This document shows positions 29,854 through 42,257 of a stretch of 64,000 nt of DNA, piece by piece (positions within the stretch are counted from its first letter, which is position 1; each line of letters begins with the position of its first letter). The notes beneath the pieces are model-generated. The model was not told where the DNA came from, did no database searches, and saw nothing but the letters and a program-made list of their open reading frames with translations. The DNA is from CAJBLF01 sp964495905 (GTDB taxonomy: Bacteria; Patescibacteriota; Gracilibacteria; Absconditabacterales; Absconditicoccaceae): assembly GCA_964495905.1 (NCBI GenBank), contig CAZBWN010000029.1:124001-188000 (forward strand). Reading direction: 5' to 3'. The translations under genes were made by a program, and so were the position numbers.

Positions 29854-32349
29854 ATGCCAAAAATACCCGTAACAAAAACAACAGCTAAAAAATTGTCTGT
29901 AAAATCAGCTCCAAAGGTTAAAACATCTTCAAAAATCAAAGAAGAGAAAAAACCATCCACGGCTGGCAAGCCCGCAATGGTGGACAAGCCTATAGAGAAA
30001 GAAAGTGCTGCAAAAGTACTTAAATCTGATGAGCTTCTCGGTTGATGAGGAGGATTTTTGTCATGATTGGGATTTAAAAAAGAAGTGAAAACCGTCAAAC
30101 AAAAAGAGGAAGAAAAACGTATAGAGGAAGAACAGCAAGAAAGCATTGTTCTTGAAAAACCTAGACGTGCAAGTTTTTCGTTTGATAAGGTTGAGCCTAC
30201 AACATCTCATATCATAGGAAGAAAGGATGACTCATTCGCAGGGAAATCAAATATCAGACCAACTGTCAGACCTATAAATACTCCAACTATAAGACAAGCT
30301 AGTCCTTCAGTAGCTAGACCAGCTAGTGCTCCTTATATCAGACCAGCGGGAGCTAGTGCTCCAGTGGTAGCTAGACCAAGAAATACTGCTCCTCAGCATG
30401 GAGGTAAACAATTTCCTGCAAGGACGGGATATCAATGATCTAAACCTCAACATGGAGGAAGTCAGCCTCATAGACCATTCAACAAACCGACATTCTTTCA
30501 GGCTAAGCCTGCATTTGCTAAACCAGCTGTACCTCAAGCACCAAAAGTGCAAAAAATCGCTACAACTTCTGCCAATCTCGTCAAAAAAATAGAGATATAT
30601 ATCAATGATAAGATAACCGTAAAAGAATTTTCAGAAAAAATGTGAGTACCCTTACCAGAACTTATGAAAAAATTAATCCAAAATAAAATCATGACTTCTA
30701 TCACGGCTTCATTGGATTTTGATACTGCAGCATTGATTGCATCAGAGTTTGGTATCGTAGTGAAAAAGAATGACAATAAAGTAGATGTACAGACATTTAT
30801 GAGCGGAGATCTCCAAGCGATCCTTGATATGGATAAAGGTGCTGAACATCTCTTGCCCAGACCACCTATCGTTACGGTGATGGGACATGTAGATCATGGA
30901 AAGACTTCATTGCTTGATTATCTTAGAAAGACAGTTATCGCCGAAGGCGAAGCATGAGGAATCACTCAATCCATCTGAGCTTCAGTCGTAGACTATAATG
31001 GCAAGAAAATATGTTTCATCGATACCCCAGGACATGAATTATTTACAAGTTTGAGAGCGAGATGAGCTAAACTTACCAATGTCGCAATTATCGTAGTAGC
31101 TGCTGATGATAGTGTGATGCCACAAACCGTTGAATCTATCTGACATGCTAAAGAATCAGGGGTGCCTATCGTGATTGCAATCACTAAAATAGATAAACCA
31201 GGAAAAAATATCGAAAATATCAAACAAGATCTCGCTAAATATGGACTTATTCCAGAAGATTGGGGAGGTGATACGCCTATCATCGGTATTTCATCCAAAA
31301 CAGGGCAATGAATACCAGAACTTCTTGAAGCTGTCCTTCTTCAGACAGAAATGCTTGATCTCAAATATAATCCTGATAGATCAGCAGTCGGAGTGATCGT
31401 GGATGCACACAAGGATCCTAAACAAGGAGTAGTTTCTACTATCATCGTGATGACAGGAACGCTTAAAATCTGAGACACTATCGTTGCCTACAATACTACA
31501 GGAAAGATCAGAAGGATGCAGAACCGAAAAGGACAAAGCATCACTTCAGCTACTTGATGAGAACCTATACAAATTCTTGGTATCACTGATTTACCAGAAC
31601 CAGGACGTATCGTAGAAGTGGTTAAAAATGAAAAAGAAGCACAAGAAAAAATAGCACTTATCCAAGAACAAGTTGATAAAACTGTTGGTGATTCTGTTGT
31701 GAAACAATTCATCACTCAGATGCAATCCAATGTTTTCTGAGCAGAGCTCAAACTTATTTTGAAATCTGATGGATCAAGTAGTTTGGAGGCACTTCAACAG
31801 GCAGTCAATGCAATCCAGTTGCCAAAAAATGTCACCATGAGAGTCATACAAGCAAACGTATGACATTTCACTGAATCTGATCTCTCGCTTGCACAAGCAT
31901 CAGGAGCATTACTTTTGGGATTCAATATTTCTATGAATGCATTACTCAAAAAGAAAGCTGATTCTATGAAAATAGAGATGAAAAATTTTGATATCATCTA
32001 CGAACTTGTTGATTATCTCAATAAACTTCTTCTTGGAATGGTTGAAATAGAACAGCATGAAGTGATGTTTGCAAAACTTGAAGTACTTGGAATCTTCTTT
32101 ACGAAAAATAAGGATATGACTGTCTGAGGAAGAGTCATCTTCGGTAAACTTCATGGTAAGCCTAAATTCACCGTTATGAGAGGAGAAGATATCCTTTGTA
32201 CCGGTCATGTAGTATCTCTCCACAAAAATAAAGATACGGTCAAAGAAGTCGGTGAAGGAGATGAATGCGGAATCAAAGTAATAACTGGTAAAAAGATAGA
32301 GATCTGAGATATCATAGAATTCTATGAAATGCAAGATAAACCTGACTAA
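29854..32349 (+). CDS. infB: Translation initiation factor IF-2
   Basis: IF-2 is the GTPase that brings initiator tRNA to the ribosome. Seen in 831 residues: a basic, Pro/Arg/Lys-rich N-terminus with repeated ARPASAP-like tracts, IF2_N-like segment (INDKITVKEFSEKM), G1 VMGHVDHGKTSLLD, G3 DTPGHELF, G4 TKIDKP (Asn replaced by Thr in NKxD), the G5 region GISSKTG, and C-terminal domains ending DIIEFYEMQDKPD. Invariant glycines, such as those in EAGGITQSIGA, are UGA. A dispersed repeat (29955-29992) encodes KPSTAGKPAMVDKP in the disordered N-terminus. pth follows. Confidence 0.96.
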
Positions 32350-32351
32350 AA

Positions 32352-32384
32352 ATTAATTAATAATGAAAAATGAATAATTAATAA
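32352..32384. repeat. GAATAAT heptamer array between infB and pth
   Basis: TTAATAATGAAAAATGAATAATT-type units with 7-base period immediately follow the infB stop. Confidence 0.65.
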
Positions 32385-32433
32385 TGTTTGATTTTTTTAA
32401 AGTATATATTATTATATCTTACGATATTTTCTA

Positions 32434-32964
32434 ATGAAATTGATAGTTTGATTGGGGAACCCTTGAAAAGAATATGAAAAAACAAGGCACAATATCTGAT
32501 TTATGATTGTGGATGATTTTTTGAAACGTGGAAATATTGAAGGATGGAAAAGTGGAAAAGTGGCTGGTGATGTATTGGAAACCCTTATAGATGGCCAAAA
32601 AATATTGTTTTTGAAACCTATGGAATTCATGAATCGCTCATGATGAGCTGTGGGTGCATTAGCACATTTTTATAAGATAGAACCCGAAGATATTCTCATC
32701 ATCCATGATGATATAGATTTGCCTATGAGTAAAATCCAGCTTAAATTATGATGAAGTAGTGGCGGTCATAACTGATTAAAAGACATTATCGCAGTACTAG
32801 ATACCCCAAATTTCCGGAGATTGAGGATTGGTATTGATAGACCTCATAATCAAGATCAAGTCGCTGATTATGTTTTGGGTACTTTCAAAAAAGAAGAAAA
32901 AAATCTCATCGACAATAAAGTGGATCAGATAGAAAAATATATTTCTGAATTTCTTAGCAAATAA
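32434..32964 (+). CDS. pth: Peptidyl-tRNA hydrolase
   Basis: Pth cleaves peptidyl-tRNAs that fall off the ribosome. Seen in 176 residues: MKLIVGLGNPGKEYEKTRHN with the catalytic His20 equivalent, FLKPMEFMNRSG, ILIIHDDIDLP with the catalytic Asp, GGSSGGHNGLKDI and RLRIGIDRP. Glycines in VGLGNPG, RSGG and LGGSSGG are UGA, which makes the gene look shattered under the standard code. CGG follows TPNF (RLRIGI), where His, Arg, Pro or Trp occur. ATG 32434 is the only start that begins at MKLIVGLGN. Confidence 0.95.
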
Positions 32965-32968
32965 TAAG

Positions 32969-33041
32969 TGTCATCGCGAATCGAATGAAATGAGATGTGG
33001 CGATCTATTTTTTTAGATTGCTTCGTTTCACTCGCAATGAC
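32969..33041. repeat. Inverted repeat GTCATCGCGA...CTCGCAATGAC after pth
   Basis: Imperfect hairpin related to 7776-7853. It lies between convergent genes and may work as a terminator for pth. Confidence 0.6.
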
Positions 33042-33059
33042 CAACTTTATTTATATCTG

Positions 33060-33734
33060 TTATATTTTTGGGCTATAATGCATTCACTTATTGAGAAAAT
33101 CATTGAGTGGTTTCATGATTTTGAACACTGAAATACAATACTCTACAAAATTATCTTGAAGGATTATTTTTTCTGAGAGCGTGTGTTCTGTAAATCGTCA
33201 TTTCATCTTAAGTAACCTGCCTGCCTTGTGATTCTGATCGAATCATCTTGGTATTTTTTTTAATTCATCTCCTCCTATGAGCGGACCAAACATTTTTTTG
33301 AACGCGGGAACATTGATGATTTTCTGTAATTGCTTATAATTTTTTGCTATATACATCCTTACTCTTTGGAGTGTAGGTCCCGATGGCATATACATTCCTC
33401 CACCGATAAAACATTTTCCTGGTTCTATATGTACGTAATATCCTGCTGCATCTCAGTGTTTCCCTTCTTCACAGATAATGACTCAGAAATTTCCTTTGTA
33501 CGGAGATTTGTCTTTGGTGAAACGGATATCCCTATTAAAACGAAAAGTCGCATTTTTGACTGCTAATTCTCAGATATTCTTATCAAGCTTCTGTGTCTTC
33601 TCTATAAGCTCTTTGGCAAATGCTAGAAAATTATCTCTTTCCATATGATAGAGATCCCTATTCTTATTCATCCATTCCAAATTATTATTTTCTTTGACCG
33701 CTTTGAGGAAAGCGAAAGTGATTTTACTGAGCAT
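33060..33734 (-). CDS. DUF2461 family protein
   Basis: The 224-residue product matches the conserved DUF2461 family of unknown function. Seen: FLKAVKENNNLEWMNKNRDLY, FRFNRDIRFTKDKSPYKGNF, AGYYVHIEPGKCFIGGGMYMP, LGGDELKKIPRGFD and the closing PLNDFL. The conserved RDIRFxKDKSPYK block is intact. I chose ATG 33734 because the upstream in-frame codons come from a dispersed hairpin repeat at 33787-33854 and would overlap ligA. Confidence 0.88.
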
Positions 33735-33786
33735 TACAAAGGGAATAGGTAAAAGGTAGAAGATGATAGCTTTTTTATTTTTATTT

Positions 33787-33854
33787 GTCATCTCGAGCGT
33801 GTCGAGAGATCCCTTAAAGAGATTTCTCCACTCACTTTGTTCGGTCGAAATGAC
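33787..33854. repeat. Dispersed hairpin repeat GTCATCTCGAG...CGAAATGAC
   Basis: A 68-bp imperfect inverted repeat between DUF2461 and the ligA stop. It can be translated in the DUF2461 frame but is almost certainly non-coding. Confidence 0.6.
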
Positions 33855-33879
33855 AATCTTTTTATGTCTCCATTTTAGT

Positions 33880-36057
33880 TTAGAAGAGGCTTTGTGATTT
33901 TGGTTTTGGCGCTTCATTAGCAATGCTTTTGATAAATGGGAATTGTTTGATTATGGTTTCCCGTCATTCATATATTTTGATTCAGAGGTCTTGTGCTTTG
34001 ATTTTTTTGCTTCCTGCTTTTTCTCCGATAAGCATGAAATCTGTTGTTTTGGTAGGATTTTCGTGGAATAAATATCCGTTTTGTTGAAAATATTCTGCTA
34101 TTTTTTCTCTGGATATATCAAAAGATCATGTGATAGAAAAGCTTCCTTTCGCCTCACTCGCTTTGAGAAGATCACTATATTTTTTCGCGTTCATATTCAC
34201 TCAATATTCTTTGAGTTGTTCTAAAAGTTTGAGATTGTGTTTTGCATGGAAAAATTTAGTCATGCTTTTTACTGTCTTTTCTCCTATACCATAAATAGAA
34301 GATAAGAATTCTTCGTTTGTTAATTGTGTGACAATATCTTCGTCGGTAAGCTGTTCAGCGATATCTTGTGCCATCTTTTTTCCTACGTGAGGGATACCCA
34401 AGCCATTGAGTAATCTTCGTAATGCTTTATGTTTTGACTCCTCTACTCCTTTGCCTATTTCAGCGACTTTCTTATCTCAGAATCCTGGAAATTTCAATAG
34501 CTGAAATTGTATTTTGTTATCACTCAGTTTATAAATATCTGCAACGGTTTCTATGATCTTGTTTTCTACTAAAAGATCAACGACACTTTCTCCTATGCCT
34601 TGGATATCCATACAATTTTTACTGACGAAATGTATGATTTGCTGTTTGGTTTTTTGAGGACAATGCGGGTTGGTGCAGTAGTAATGAGTTTCTACAATGG
34701 TAACGGGTTCGTGACATGAGGGACAATTTTTTGGCGGATGGATAAATCCCCCTTCGTTTCCCCCTTTATCCCCCGGATTCTCGGAGGACAAGTCAAGGGG
34801 GTCCTGAGTTGTCCTACGATCAGTAATAACACTTACAATGTAGGGAATCACTTCGCCGCTTCTTTGCAGCCAGATCCGATCATGTAAATGAATATCTTTA
34901 TCCTTGATAAAATCAAAATTATGAAGCGATACCCTTTGAAGTTTTGCTCCGCTTAATTGCACGGGTTCGAGGTTCGCGACGGGTGTGATAATTCACGTCC
35001 TTCCTACTTGAAAATCTACAGAAAGAATCTGTGTTGCTGCGAGTTGTGCAGGAAACTTATATGCAACGGCCCATCTCGGATGATGATCCGTAGTTCAGAT
35101 TATTTCGCGTTGTTCTACTGATTCTGTTTTGATCACTAGTCCATCAAATTCTATATCTTCACTTTCCAACATTTTTTTTGTCTCTGGATTTTCACATAAT
35201 CTGATAATTTCTGCGATATGGAGACCTGTCTTTTCTCGTGGAAATACAGGCAATCATAATTGTTGCAAATTTATATCCTTCGACTCCGCTCAGGATGACA
35301 GAAGTATATCATACACGTAACAGATTAATCCTCTCTTTGCCACTTCCTTAGGATCTAATAATTTGATACTGCCTGCTGCAGCATTTCTTGTATTGGCAAA
35401 AGGGATCTCTCATTCCTCTTCTCTCTCTTTATTGATATCTTTCCGGACGGATTTTGGCATCAGGATTTCTCCTCTTACATTGATATCTAGAGGAAGCTTT
35501 AATTTTTTAGGAACGTTTTTTATAGTCTTCACGTTCTCTGTAACATCCTCTCCTACCATTCCATCACCACGTGTAATCGCTTGTGTGAATACTCATTTCT
35601 TGTAGATAAGTTCTACACTCAATCCATCGAATTTTGGTTCTACACGGTATGATATTTTTGCATCAGGATTATTTTTCAAAAGTATCTTATGAATCCTTTC
35701 ATCCCGTTCTTCGAGGTCTTTGGCATTGTAGGTATTTTCTAATGACAGTAATTTTGTATCATGTTGTGCTTGGGTAAACCCTTCGCTCACCTGCCCTATT
35801 AATGTCTGTGTAGGACTGTTTGAACTGATGATCTGAGGGAAATGCTCTTCTATCTTTTTGAGATAATCGAAAAGTTCATCATATTCTTTATCAGATAGGA
35901 TAGGCTTATTCTCAATATAATAGAGATGATTGTGATCTACGATGCAATCGATCAATTGAACATAAAAATCTGACACCTCTTTTTCATGCAGCTTGCTAGG
36001 ATGAGGATGTATTTTTATGAAGATTTGAATTTTTTTTGTTTGTTCACTGAGTGACAT
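33880..36057 (-). CDS. ligA: NAD-dependent DNA ligase
   Basis: LigA seals nicks in replication and repair. Seen in 725 residues: an N-terminal Ia region, the catalytic lysine motif EPKFDGLSVELIY, ITRGDGMVGEDVT, HPRWAVAYKFPA, a zinc finger (CPSCHEP...HYYCTNPHCP), HhH motifs (MDIQGIGESVVDLLV, GIPHVGKKMAQDIA) and a BRCT-like C-terminus. CGG codon 118 (in DLEE-x-DERI) falls at an aromatic position of the family. Repeats are absorbed at 34741-34806 (DLSSENPGDKGGNEGGF between the OB and zinc regions) and 35274-35302. The ATG overlaps the stop of the sugar transferase gene. Confidence 0.95.
34741..34806. repeat. Dispersed C/G-rich repeat read in frame inside ligA
   Basis: AAATCCCCC...GGAGGAC-type sequence related to the 1305-1350 repeat family. 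It encodes a Gly/Asn/Asp-rich linker before the zinc finger. Confidence 0.6.
35274..35302. repeat. TCCTTCGACT...CAGGATGACAG repeat read in frame inside ligA
   Basis: It matches the right half of the 26313-26377 inverted repeat and adds residues between adenylation-domain strands. Confidence 0.6.
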
Positions 36058-37448
36058 TATTTTCCTTTAAATACTACTCAGAAGGTAGCTAAAACGATAT
36101 ATGCATCCAAGAAAAGTGATCGATTCTGGATGTAGTATAAGTCTAATTTCGCTTCTTCTTCAAAGTCCAGATTATCCCTTCCAAATACTTGAGCATATCA
36201 CGTGATACCTGGTTTTATGGATAATAATCTTTTTTGCCGTAATTCATAATTTTTGACTTCGCTTGGAAGATGCGGTCTTGGTCCTACGAGAGACATCGTT
36301 CATCGGAGGATGCAAAACAATTGAGGAAGTTCATCCATTGATGTCTTTCTGAGAAATCTTCCTACTCTTGTCACTCTTGGATCGTCTGCTATTTTTGGTA
36401 ATATTCATTGTCTGACATTTGCATCTGATTGGATAAGTTTTTGATACAATTCATCTGCTTCTTTACCCCCATATCCTACACTCATATGCGTATACATGCT
36501 ACGAAATTTAAGGAAGGTGAAGAGCTTTCCATTCCTTCCCACTCTTTTGGATATATAGAATACCGGACCACGAGACTCTATCTTGATTGCGATAGCTATC
36601 ACTACCATAAATGGCAAGGTGATGATTGTCAACAAGAATGCTCCTCCGAGATCAAATAATTTTTTGAGTATGATGGATCGTCCATCCAGTTTTGAATGCT
36701 TATATTCCAGTGCGATGATATTGTCTATATTTTCCGGTGAATATACCACATCTTCTAAGAAGAATCATTCGCTGATATGATAGAATCTTGTATTGTCGCT
36801 AAATCTCACTCTTTCAAAAATATTCTGTAATACCTCTTTTTCAAAGCTTCCTACAGCTACCACGATAAAATATTCGGCAATATCTATGTCTTTGATCTCG
36901 TCATGATTAGCAAATTCAGTCTTGAATGAAAATCCATTTTTTATCTTTTCTATAGCTTTGTAACTTTCCAAAGCATCGCTTCATACTATGAGTATCTTAT
37001 TGTTTCCCTCTCTATGTCTTCTTGCCTCCAAATAATTCCGTGTTTGATCAAATAAGAACAATGCAACAAAACTAACAAAAGAACCTACGACGATTATAAA
37101 TCTTGAAATTCCAAAAAAGAAAACAAATCCCTGTCCAAAATATCATATGAAAGTAATCGTGATGAGCCGATATAACCAAGTCTTACTAAATGTCTGGAAA
37201 TATCTTTGGATAGGTTTATGAAGTTCATACAGATCTTTTACGATACCTATGACTACAAAAGCAAATGCTGCGATGATACCAAACGCCATATTTTCCTGAT
37301 AGTTGATGACAGGCATTTTGAGCTGAACTCCTGGTATCAAATCTGTAAAGAGACGAATCCTATACATCACATAAAATACTAGGATAATTATCCCCATATG
37401 AAGTACGGGTCTAAATAAACGGAGTAATATATTGTACCTTTGTTTCAT
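36057..37448 (-). CDS. Undecaprenyl-phosphate sugar transferase (WcaJ/PglC-like)
   Basis: This membrane enzyme puts the first sugar-1-phosphate on undecaprenyl phosphate for polysaccharide or glycan synthesis. Seen in 463 residues: four to five N-terminal membrane helices, a Rossmann-like cytoplasmic middle region, then the catalytic bacterial sugar transferase domain with KRVGRNGKLFTFLKFRSM, DDPRVTRVGRFLRKTSMDELPQL, MSLVGPRPHLPSEV and KPGITGYAQVFGR. Its stop codon shares bases with the ligA start (TAATG), so the two are translationally coupled. Confidence 0.9.
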
Positions 37449-37450
37449 GA

Positions 37451-37494
37451 TAAAATAATTAATAATGAATAATTAATAATGAATAATGAATAAT
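37451..37494. repeat. GAATAAT heptamer array upstream of the sugar transferase
   Basis: Several GAATAAT/TTAATAAT units occupy most of the gap between the DHH gene and the sugar transferase gene. Confidence 0.7.
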
Positions 37495-37507
37495 GATGGA
37501 ATTTTTT

Positions 37508-38509
37508 TTATAATAATTTATTTTTTTCTATTTTTGTTATTTTGTTGATATTTTTTACGATGGTTTGGATCTGTTCTTCAAAATCACCTTGTACGGGTAC
37601 AGCAAATCCTGCAGCTAGCTTATGTCCTCCTCATCATAATACTTTTGCTATCAGATTACAATCTATCCCTTTAGCTTTTTGCGCTCTTAATGATCCTTTG
37701 ATCATGTCGCCTGCTTTTCTCATGAGCACTACTATCTCTGGACCCTCAACATTTTGTATGATATGTAATGCATATGCAGCCTCTTCTTGATCGATATTGT
37801 AGCTCTTCATCTCATCTTCATCATAATAGGTATAGAGCACTCATTCTTTTTGCTCAACCCTATTGAGCAATAGTTTGAGAAATCTCACAGCATTTAATGA
37901 TCTTTTACGGATGAGATTATTTACTATGGTATCCTTGTCAGCACCGAGCTTAAGTAATTTCAATGCATTTGTGAATGTCCTTACATGATCATCTTCAAAA
38001 AGAAAATTTCCTGAATCAGAAGTGATGCCTAGGTAAAAATAGGTAGCAACATCTTTGTCATATAATTTCGGCCACCATTTATTTGTGATTTCAAATACTA
38101 TTTCACAAGCACTTATACTCATGACATCCTTTATAATAACACTATGATCTAATACATTATCATCCAGATGATGATCAAATATCACTAGAGGTTTATTTGC
38201 AAAGTACTGAGGTTTTGCCTGGCTTAGAATTCCTATACGATTGAGTCAGGTGAAATCTACAAAAATCAGAAGATCATAATTTTTGTAATCAAAATTACTT
38301 TTGATCTTTTTGATCCCTTTTACAAAATCGAAGATCTTGCTTGGTTTGTTGGGTACGAAATAGCTGATATTTTTTTTCTGTTTTTCCAATAATCTCCCCA
38401 AACCAAGCATAGCTCATATACAGTCCCCATCTGGACTCATATGTCAAAATAGAGCTATTTTTTTTGCTTTTTCTATCATGTGTTTTGCTTTGACGATATT
38501 TTTATTCAT
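37508..38509 (-). CDS. DHH-family phosphoesterase (NrnA/RecJ-like)
   Basis: DHH phosphoesterases degrade short oligonucleotides (nano-RNA) or act on phosphoadenosine phosphate or cyclic dinucleotides. Seen in 333 residues: SPDGDCIGA motif I, YDLLIFVDFTGL motif II, FDHHLDDN motif III (the DHH), SDSGNFLFED motif IV, and a C-terminal DHHA1 domain with GSLRAQ and GGHKLAAGFAVP. The arrangement matches NrnA-like bifunctional oligoribonuclease. It lies between dnaE and the sugar transferase in the same direction. Confidence 0.9.
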
Positions 38510-38514
38510 AGCTA

Positions 38515-41376
38515 TTATTTGTTAAGTAAAGCGTGCGCTTTTTGGATACCTTCTTCATTGAGCAAGAATTTTTTGTTGCTTATAGTGATCTCTTGATCTC
38601 CTTTGTGCGTTTGTACTAATGTTATAAGTTCATTTATTTTTTGTGCACTGTCAGGCAAAGTGAATGTAGTCTGTGTGTGCGGCGATGTCGATGATATTTC
38701 TTCAGCAGCAGTTTCTTCTGATTTTTTTTCTCCTCAGCTTTGCACTTCTGCAGCAGAATGCATTCTCAATGATTTTGCTTTTACTACTGTCATCTCTGGA
38801 TCATACTTGCTTCCTGCTTGTTTGAGCAGGTGATCACGAGACATCTTGACTATCTTTTCTATACTGATTGATCTTCATTTAAATCCTGTAATCATCAGGA
38901 TATCAAACTTCTTGAAATCCAAAAGCTCTCTCACAAAAATTTCTGTACTTCCTGAAATATCTTCTATCTGGATAAAAAATCATTTTTTCTTTGCTCTCTG
39001 GATGTTTTTGATATATCCGACTATTATCAAACTTCAGAAATTCTCTTTTTCCTTGAATTGCGAGATGAAATTATATCTCTTGATATACGTATAAAGTCCA
39101 TCCAGTGGATTGCCTGATACAAATACCTTAAATACATCGTATTCCATCATCAGCCTTTCCATCATCGTGGTTATAAGTCATGGTTTGAGTGTTATTTTTG
39201 TACTCATTTCCATCATACCAAACAATCATCCTCCAGAATCTTTTGATCTTTTTGCCCATTCTAGGATTGTCTCACTATTTGCCAATAAGACTCCACGATC
39301 ACCAAATTCATCGAATGCTCATGCCTTTATCAATCATTCTACAGATTTTTTATTGATGATGGGGGCACATCTTTTGATGAAATCTTCCAAACTTTTGTAT
39401 GATCCATTAGTTTGTCTTTCTTTTTGGATTGTTTCTCCTATTTCAAATCACAACCCTTTTATACACAAAAATCATAATCTGATTTCATTTCAGATCGCTG
39501 CTACATGGTTGAAGGAATGATTCGTATGAGGAGCTAATACGGTGATTCCTTGGTTTTGCGCTTCAGATATATATACGCTCAATTCATCAGTATCTTCTTC
39601 TACCGATCTGATCAATGATGCATAGAACTCTACGGGATAATATGCTTTGAGATATGCATTTTGATATGCAATCATCGCATAGCATACGGAATGTGATTTG
39701 TTGAATGAATATGCTGCTGCAGGTTCTATCATCTTTTCATAGATATAGATAGCAGTCTCTTTTTTGTATTCCCTATATTCTTTGCATTTTTTCGTAAAAT
39801 CTTTTTTGATCTGTTCGATGATTTCTATTTTCTTTTTTCCTATTCATCTTCTGAGAAGATCAGCTTCTGCAAGAGAAAATCACGCCATTGATTGCACAAG
39901 GAACATCAACTGTTCTTGATAGACAGCGATACCATAGGTAAGATTCATAATCGGAGCAAGATCTTCTACAAGTTTGATATTCTCTTTGTCAGTCTCTTCT
40001 TCTCCATATTTTTTTACTAATATCTCTCTAAGTTCCGGACTCATATAACTGATAGGCTCTTCACCATTTTTTCTTGCAATATAACTTGGGATGAATTCCA
40101 TAGGACCTGGGCGATAGAGTGCATTCATAGCTACGAGATCGTTGACTGAATCTGTTTTTAACTTAATAAGAAACTTTCTCATTCAGGTTGATTCAAACTG
40201 GAATATCCCTGTGGTGTTTCCTGTCTGAAATACTTTCTGGAAAGTGAATGGATCTTCCAATGGGGGTTGAAATGAGGTATCTTCGAAAAAACGTGAAAAC
40301 ATCTCGGGAAGTTCCTTATGTTCTTTCTCATGTTTTTTTTGGATGATCTTGATGCAATTTTTGATGACAGATAGATTTCTGAGACCTAGAAAATCCATCT
40401 TCAATAATCATATAGTCTCCAATGTCGGTCAGTCATATTGACTTACGATGGTGCTCTCATTGTCTTTGATATATTGGACGGGTGAATATTTTGTTATCTT
40501 GTCGGGTGCGATGATGATACCACAAGCATGCATCCCAAGCTGCCTCATATTTCATTCCAATTTTTCTGAGAGCTCTGCTGCTTGTTTCACTTTCGCATCT
40601 CACTCATAGAGCGCTTTCAATTCTTCTGTCGCTTCAGGCGATCCTACCGCTTTGAGCAATGACATCTTATCCGGCATGAGTGCTGATATCTGGTTTGATT
40701 TTTCAAAGGGAACCCCAAGAACTCTCGCAACATCCTTGAATGCCGCTTTGCTTGCCATCTGCATATAGGTTCAGATAGAACTCACTTGATCCTGTCCATA
40801 TTTTTGTGTTACATATTGTATGACTTTTTCTCTTTGCGTATCTTCAAAATCGATATCGAAATCTGGCATCGACACACGGGCAGGATTGAGGAATCTTTCA
40901 AATAGCAATCAGAATTGCAAGGGATCGATATCGGTGATCCTAGTCACCCACGCTAATATCGATCATGCTCCTGATCCTCTTCCTGGTCCTACGACAATCA
41001 TATTCTTTTTTGCCCAACGTACAAAATCCGCTACGATAAGGAAGTAAGAATTGAATCACATCTCATTGATCACCTTGAGTTCATATTCCAAACGGTTGAT
41101 ATATTCTCCTAGATTTCAAAATCATTTTTGTCCTCCTACAGGTACAATCCACTTATCCCGATTATTTTCAAGATATTGTTTTTTATATTCAGTATATGTT
41201 TTGAGAGTTATCTCATGCAGTTCTTTTGGCTCAATCTCTTGTACCGGTTTGCTCAATACTCATTGATCTGAAATTTTCGTCATCTCTAAAATAGTCTCTT
41301 GATCCCACCCAAGGTCAAATTTATGATTTAATCATTTGTATGCGCGATAACGGAGTTCAAATTCATGAATATGCAT
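38515..41376 (-). CDS. dnaE: DNA polymerase III alpha subunit lacking the N-terminal PHP region
   Basis: DnaE is the replicative DNA polymerase. Seen in 953 residues: NRLEYELKVINEMGFNSYFLIVADFVRWAKK, VVGPGRGSGAGS, the catalytic pair in MPDFDIDFED, GMHACGIIIAP, TTGIFQFES, NALYRPGPM, YQEQLMFLVQ and the HhH/OB C-terminal part. The product begins near the equivalent of E. coli residue 290-300. The PHP domain and the start of the palm are missing, and the 5' end is a stop codon followed by a heptamer array (41385-41452), so no upstream extension exists. It may be a split gene or a compact polymerase. Confidence 0.9.
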
Positions 41377-41384
41377 GTTAATTA

Positions 41385-41452
41385 ATTCAGAATTAAGAAT
41401 TTAGAATGCAGAATTTAGAAGATAGAATTTATAATTTAGAATACAAAAAATA
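41385..41452. repeat. AGAATTT heptamer array at the 5' end of dnaE
   Basis: About nine AGAATT-type units in 7-base register end right at the dnaE start. Confidence 0.75.
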
Positions 41453-41526
41453 TATACAGCTTTTTTATAGTTATTTAGTGGGAATTTTCAAACACAAATG
41501 CAGAGATTAAATATCTTTTCATTATA

Positions 41527-41561
41527 GAAAAACCCTGTCACGCAGTACTGCGTGGCAGGGT
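41527..41561 (-). terminator. Terminator after the VirB2-like pilin gene
   Basis: A 13-bp stem (41532-41544 with 41549-41561, one G-U) with GTAC loop, followed on the minus strand by five T. Confidence 0.9.
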
Positions 41562-41586
41562 CATATTTATATCAGTGTGTGATTTA

Positions 41587-41997
41587 TTAACCTGTAGCTC
41601 CTGCTCCAACAATTCATAATACCCAGAAGATCAAACTTACCATCATCCAAGATACTCCGATAAATACCAATCCAACAGCTGCTTGCTGTAAGATTTTGAA
41701 TCCTTTCTTATATTTAGCATCGTCTCCAGCAGCAGTAACCATTTGGAAACCTCACATAAGCAAGATAACTAATGCAACCAATGCCAACATTCCTAATGCC
41801 CAGTTGATGAAAGTTTTGATAACAGTAATCAATCATCATCATTGTTGAGTTCCTACTCATGCAATACCAGATATTCCTGCTGTTTCAGCAGCATTACCGA
41901 AACCTGAAGGTGTTCCTTGTGCGAATGTCACCAAGCTTCCCAAGCTAAGTACTACAAATGTAAAAACAGATAAAGCTTTTAACGATAATTTTTTCAT
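41587..41997 (-). CDS. TrbC/VirB2-like type IV secretion pilin-type membrane protein
   Basis: The 136-residue product has a signal peptide (MKKLSLKALSVFTFVVLSLGSLVTFAQ, cleavage after TFA) and two membrane helices separated by a short cytoplasmic loop: INWALGMLALVALVILL-YGGFQMVTAAGDDAKYKKGFKILQQ and a second AAVGLVFIGVSWMMVSLIFWVL. This is the T4SS_pilin/TrbC pattern common in CPR genomes. It has its own promoter and terminator, which suggests high expression. The role in pilus, uptake or secretion is inferred. Confidence 0.85.
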
Positions 41998-42041
41998 TTT
42001 TTCCTTTTTTTTAAAGAAGTTAAAAAGAATGATTTTTTGAT

Positions 42042-42069
42042 ATAATAGATTTATAGAATGCAAAATCAA
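42042..42069 (-). promoter_or_regulatory. Candidate promoter for the VirB2-like pilin gene
   Basis: On the minus strand TTGATT, 16 bases and TATTAT precede the ATG at 41997 by about 45 bases. Confidence 0.5.
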
Positions 42070-42139
42070 GTTTTTTTCTACAAACCATATGTCTATGATA
42101 CTATAAATTTTTATCCCTTTTGCAACTATATTTTATATT

Positions 42140-42185
42140 AGATATATGATGCACGATACATGATACAAGATACCAGGTATACATC
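42140..42185. repeat. GATACAT/GATACAA heptamer units upstream of ftsI
   Basis: GATGCAC, GATACAT, GATACAA and GATACCA follow each other at 7-base steps in the divergent region. Confidence 0.6.
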
Positions 42186-42257
42186 ATCAAATACTCGTGT
42201 TGAAAAAAAAATCAGAATAGCTACACTGTATCTTACATCTTTAATCTTGTGTCTTTA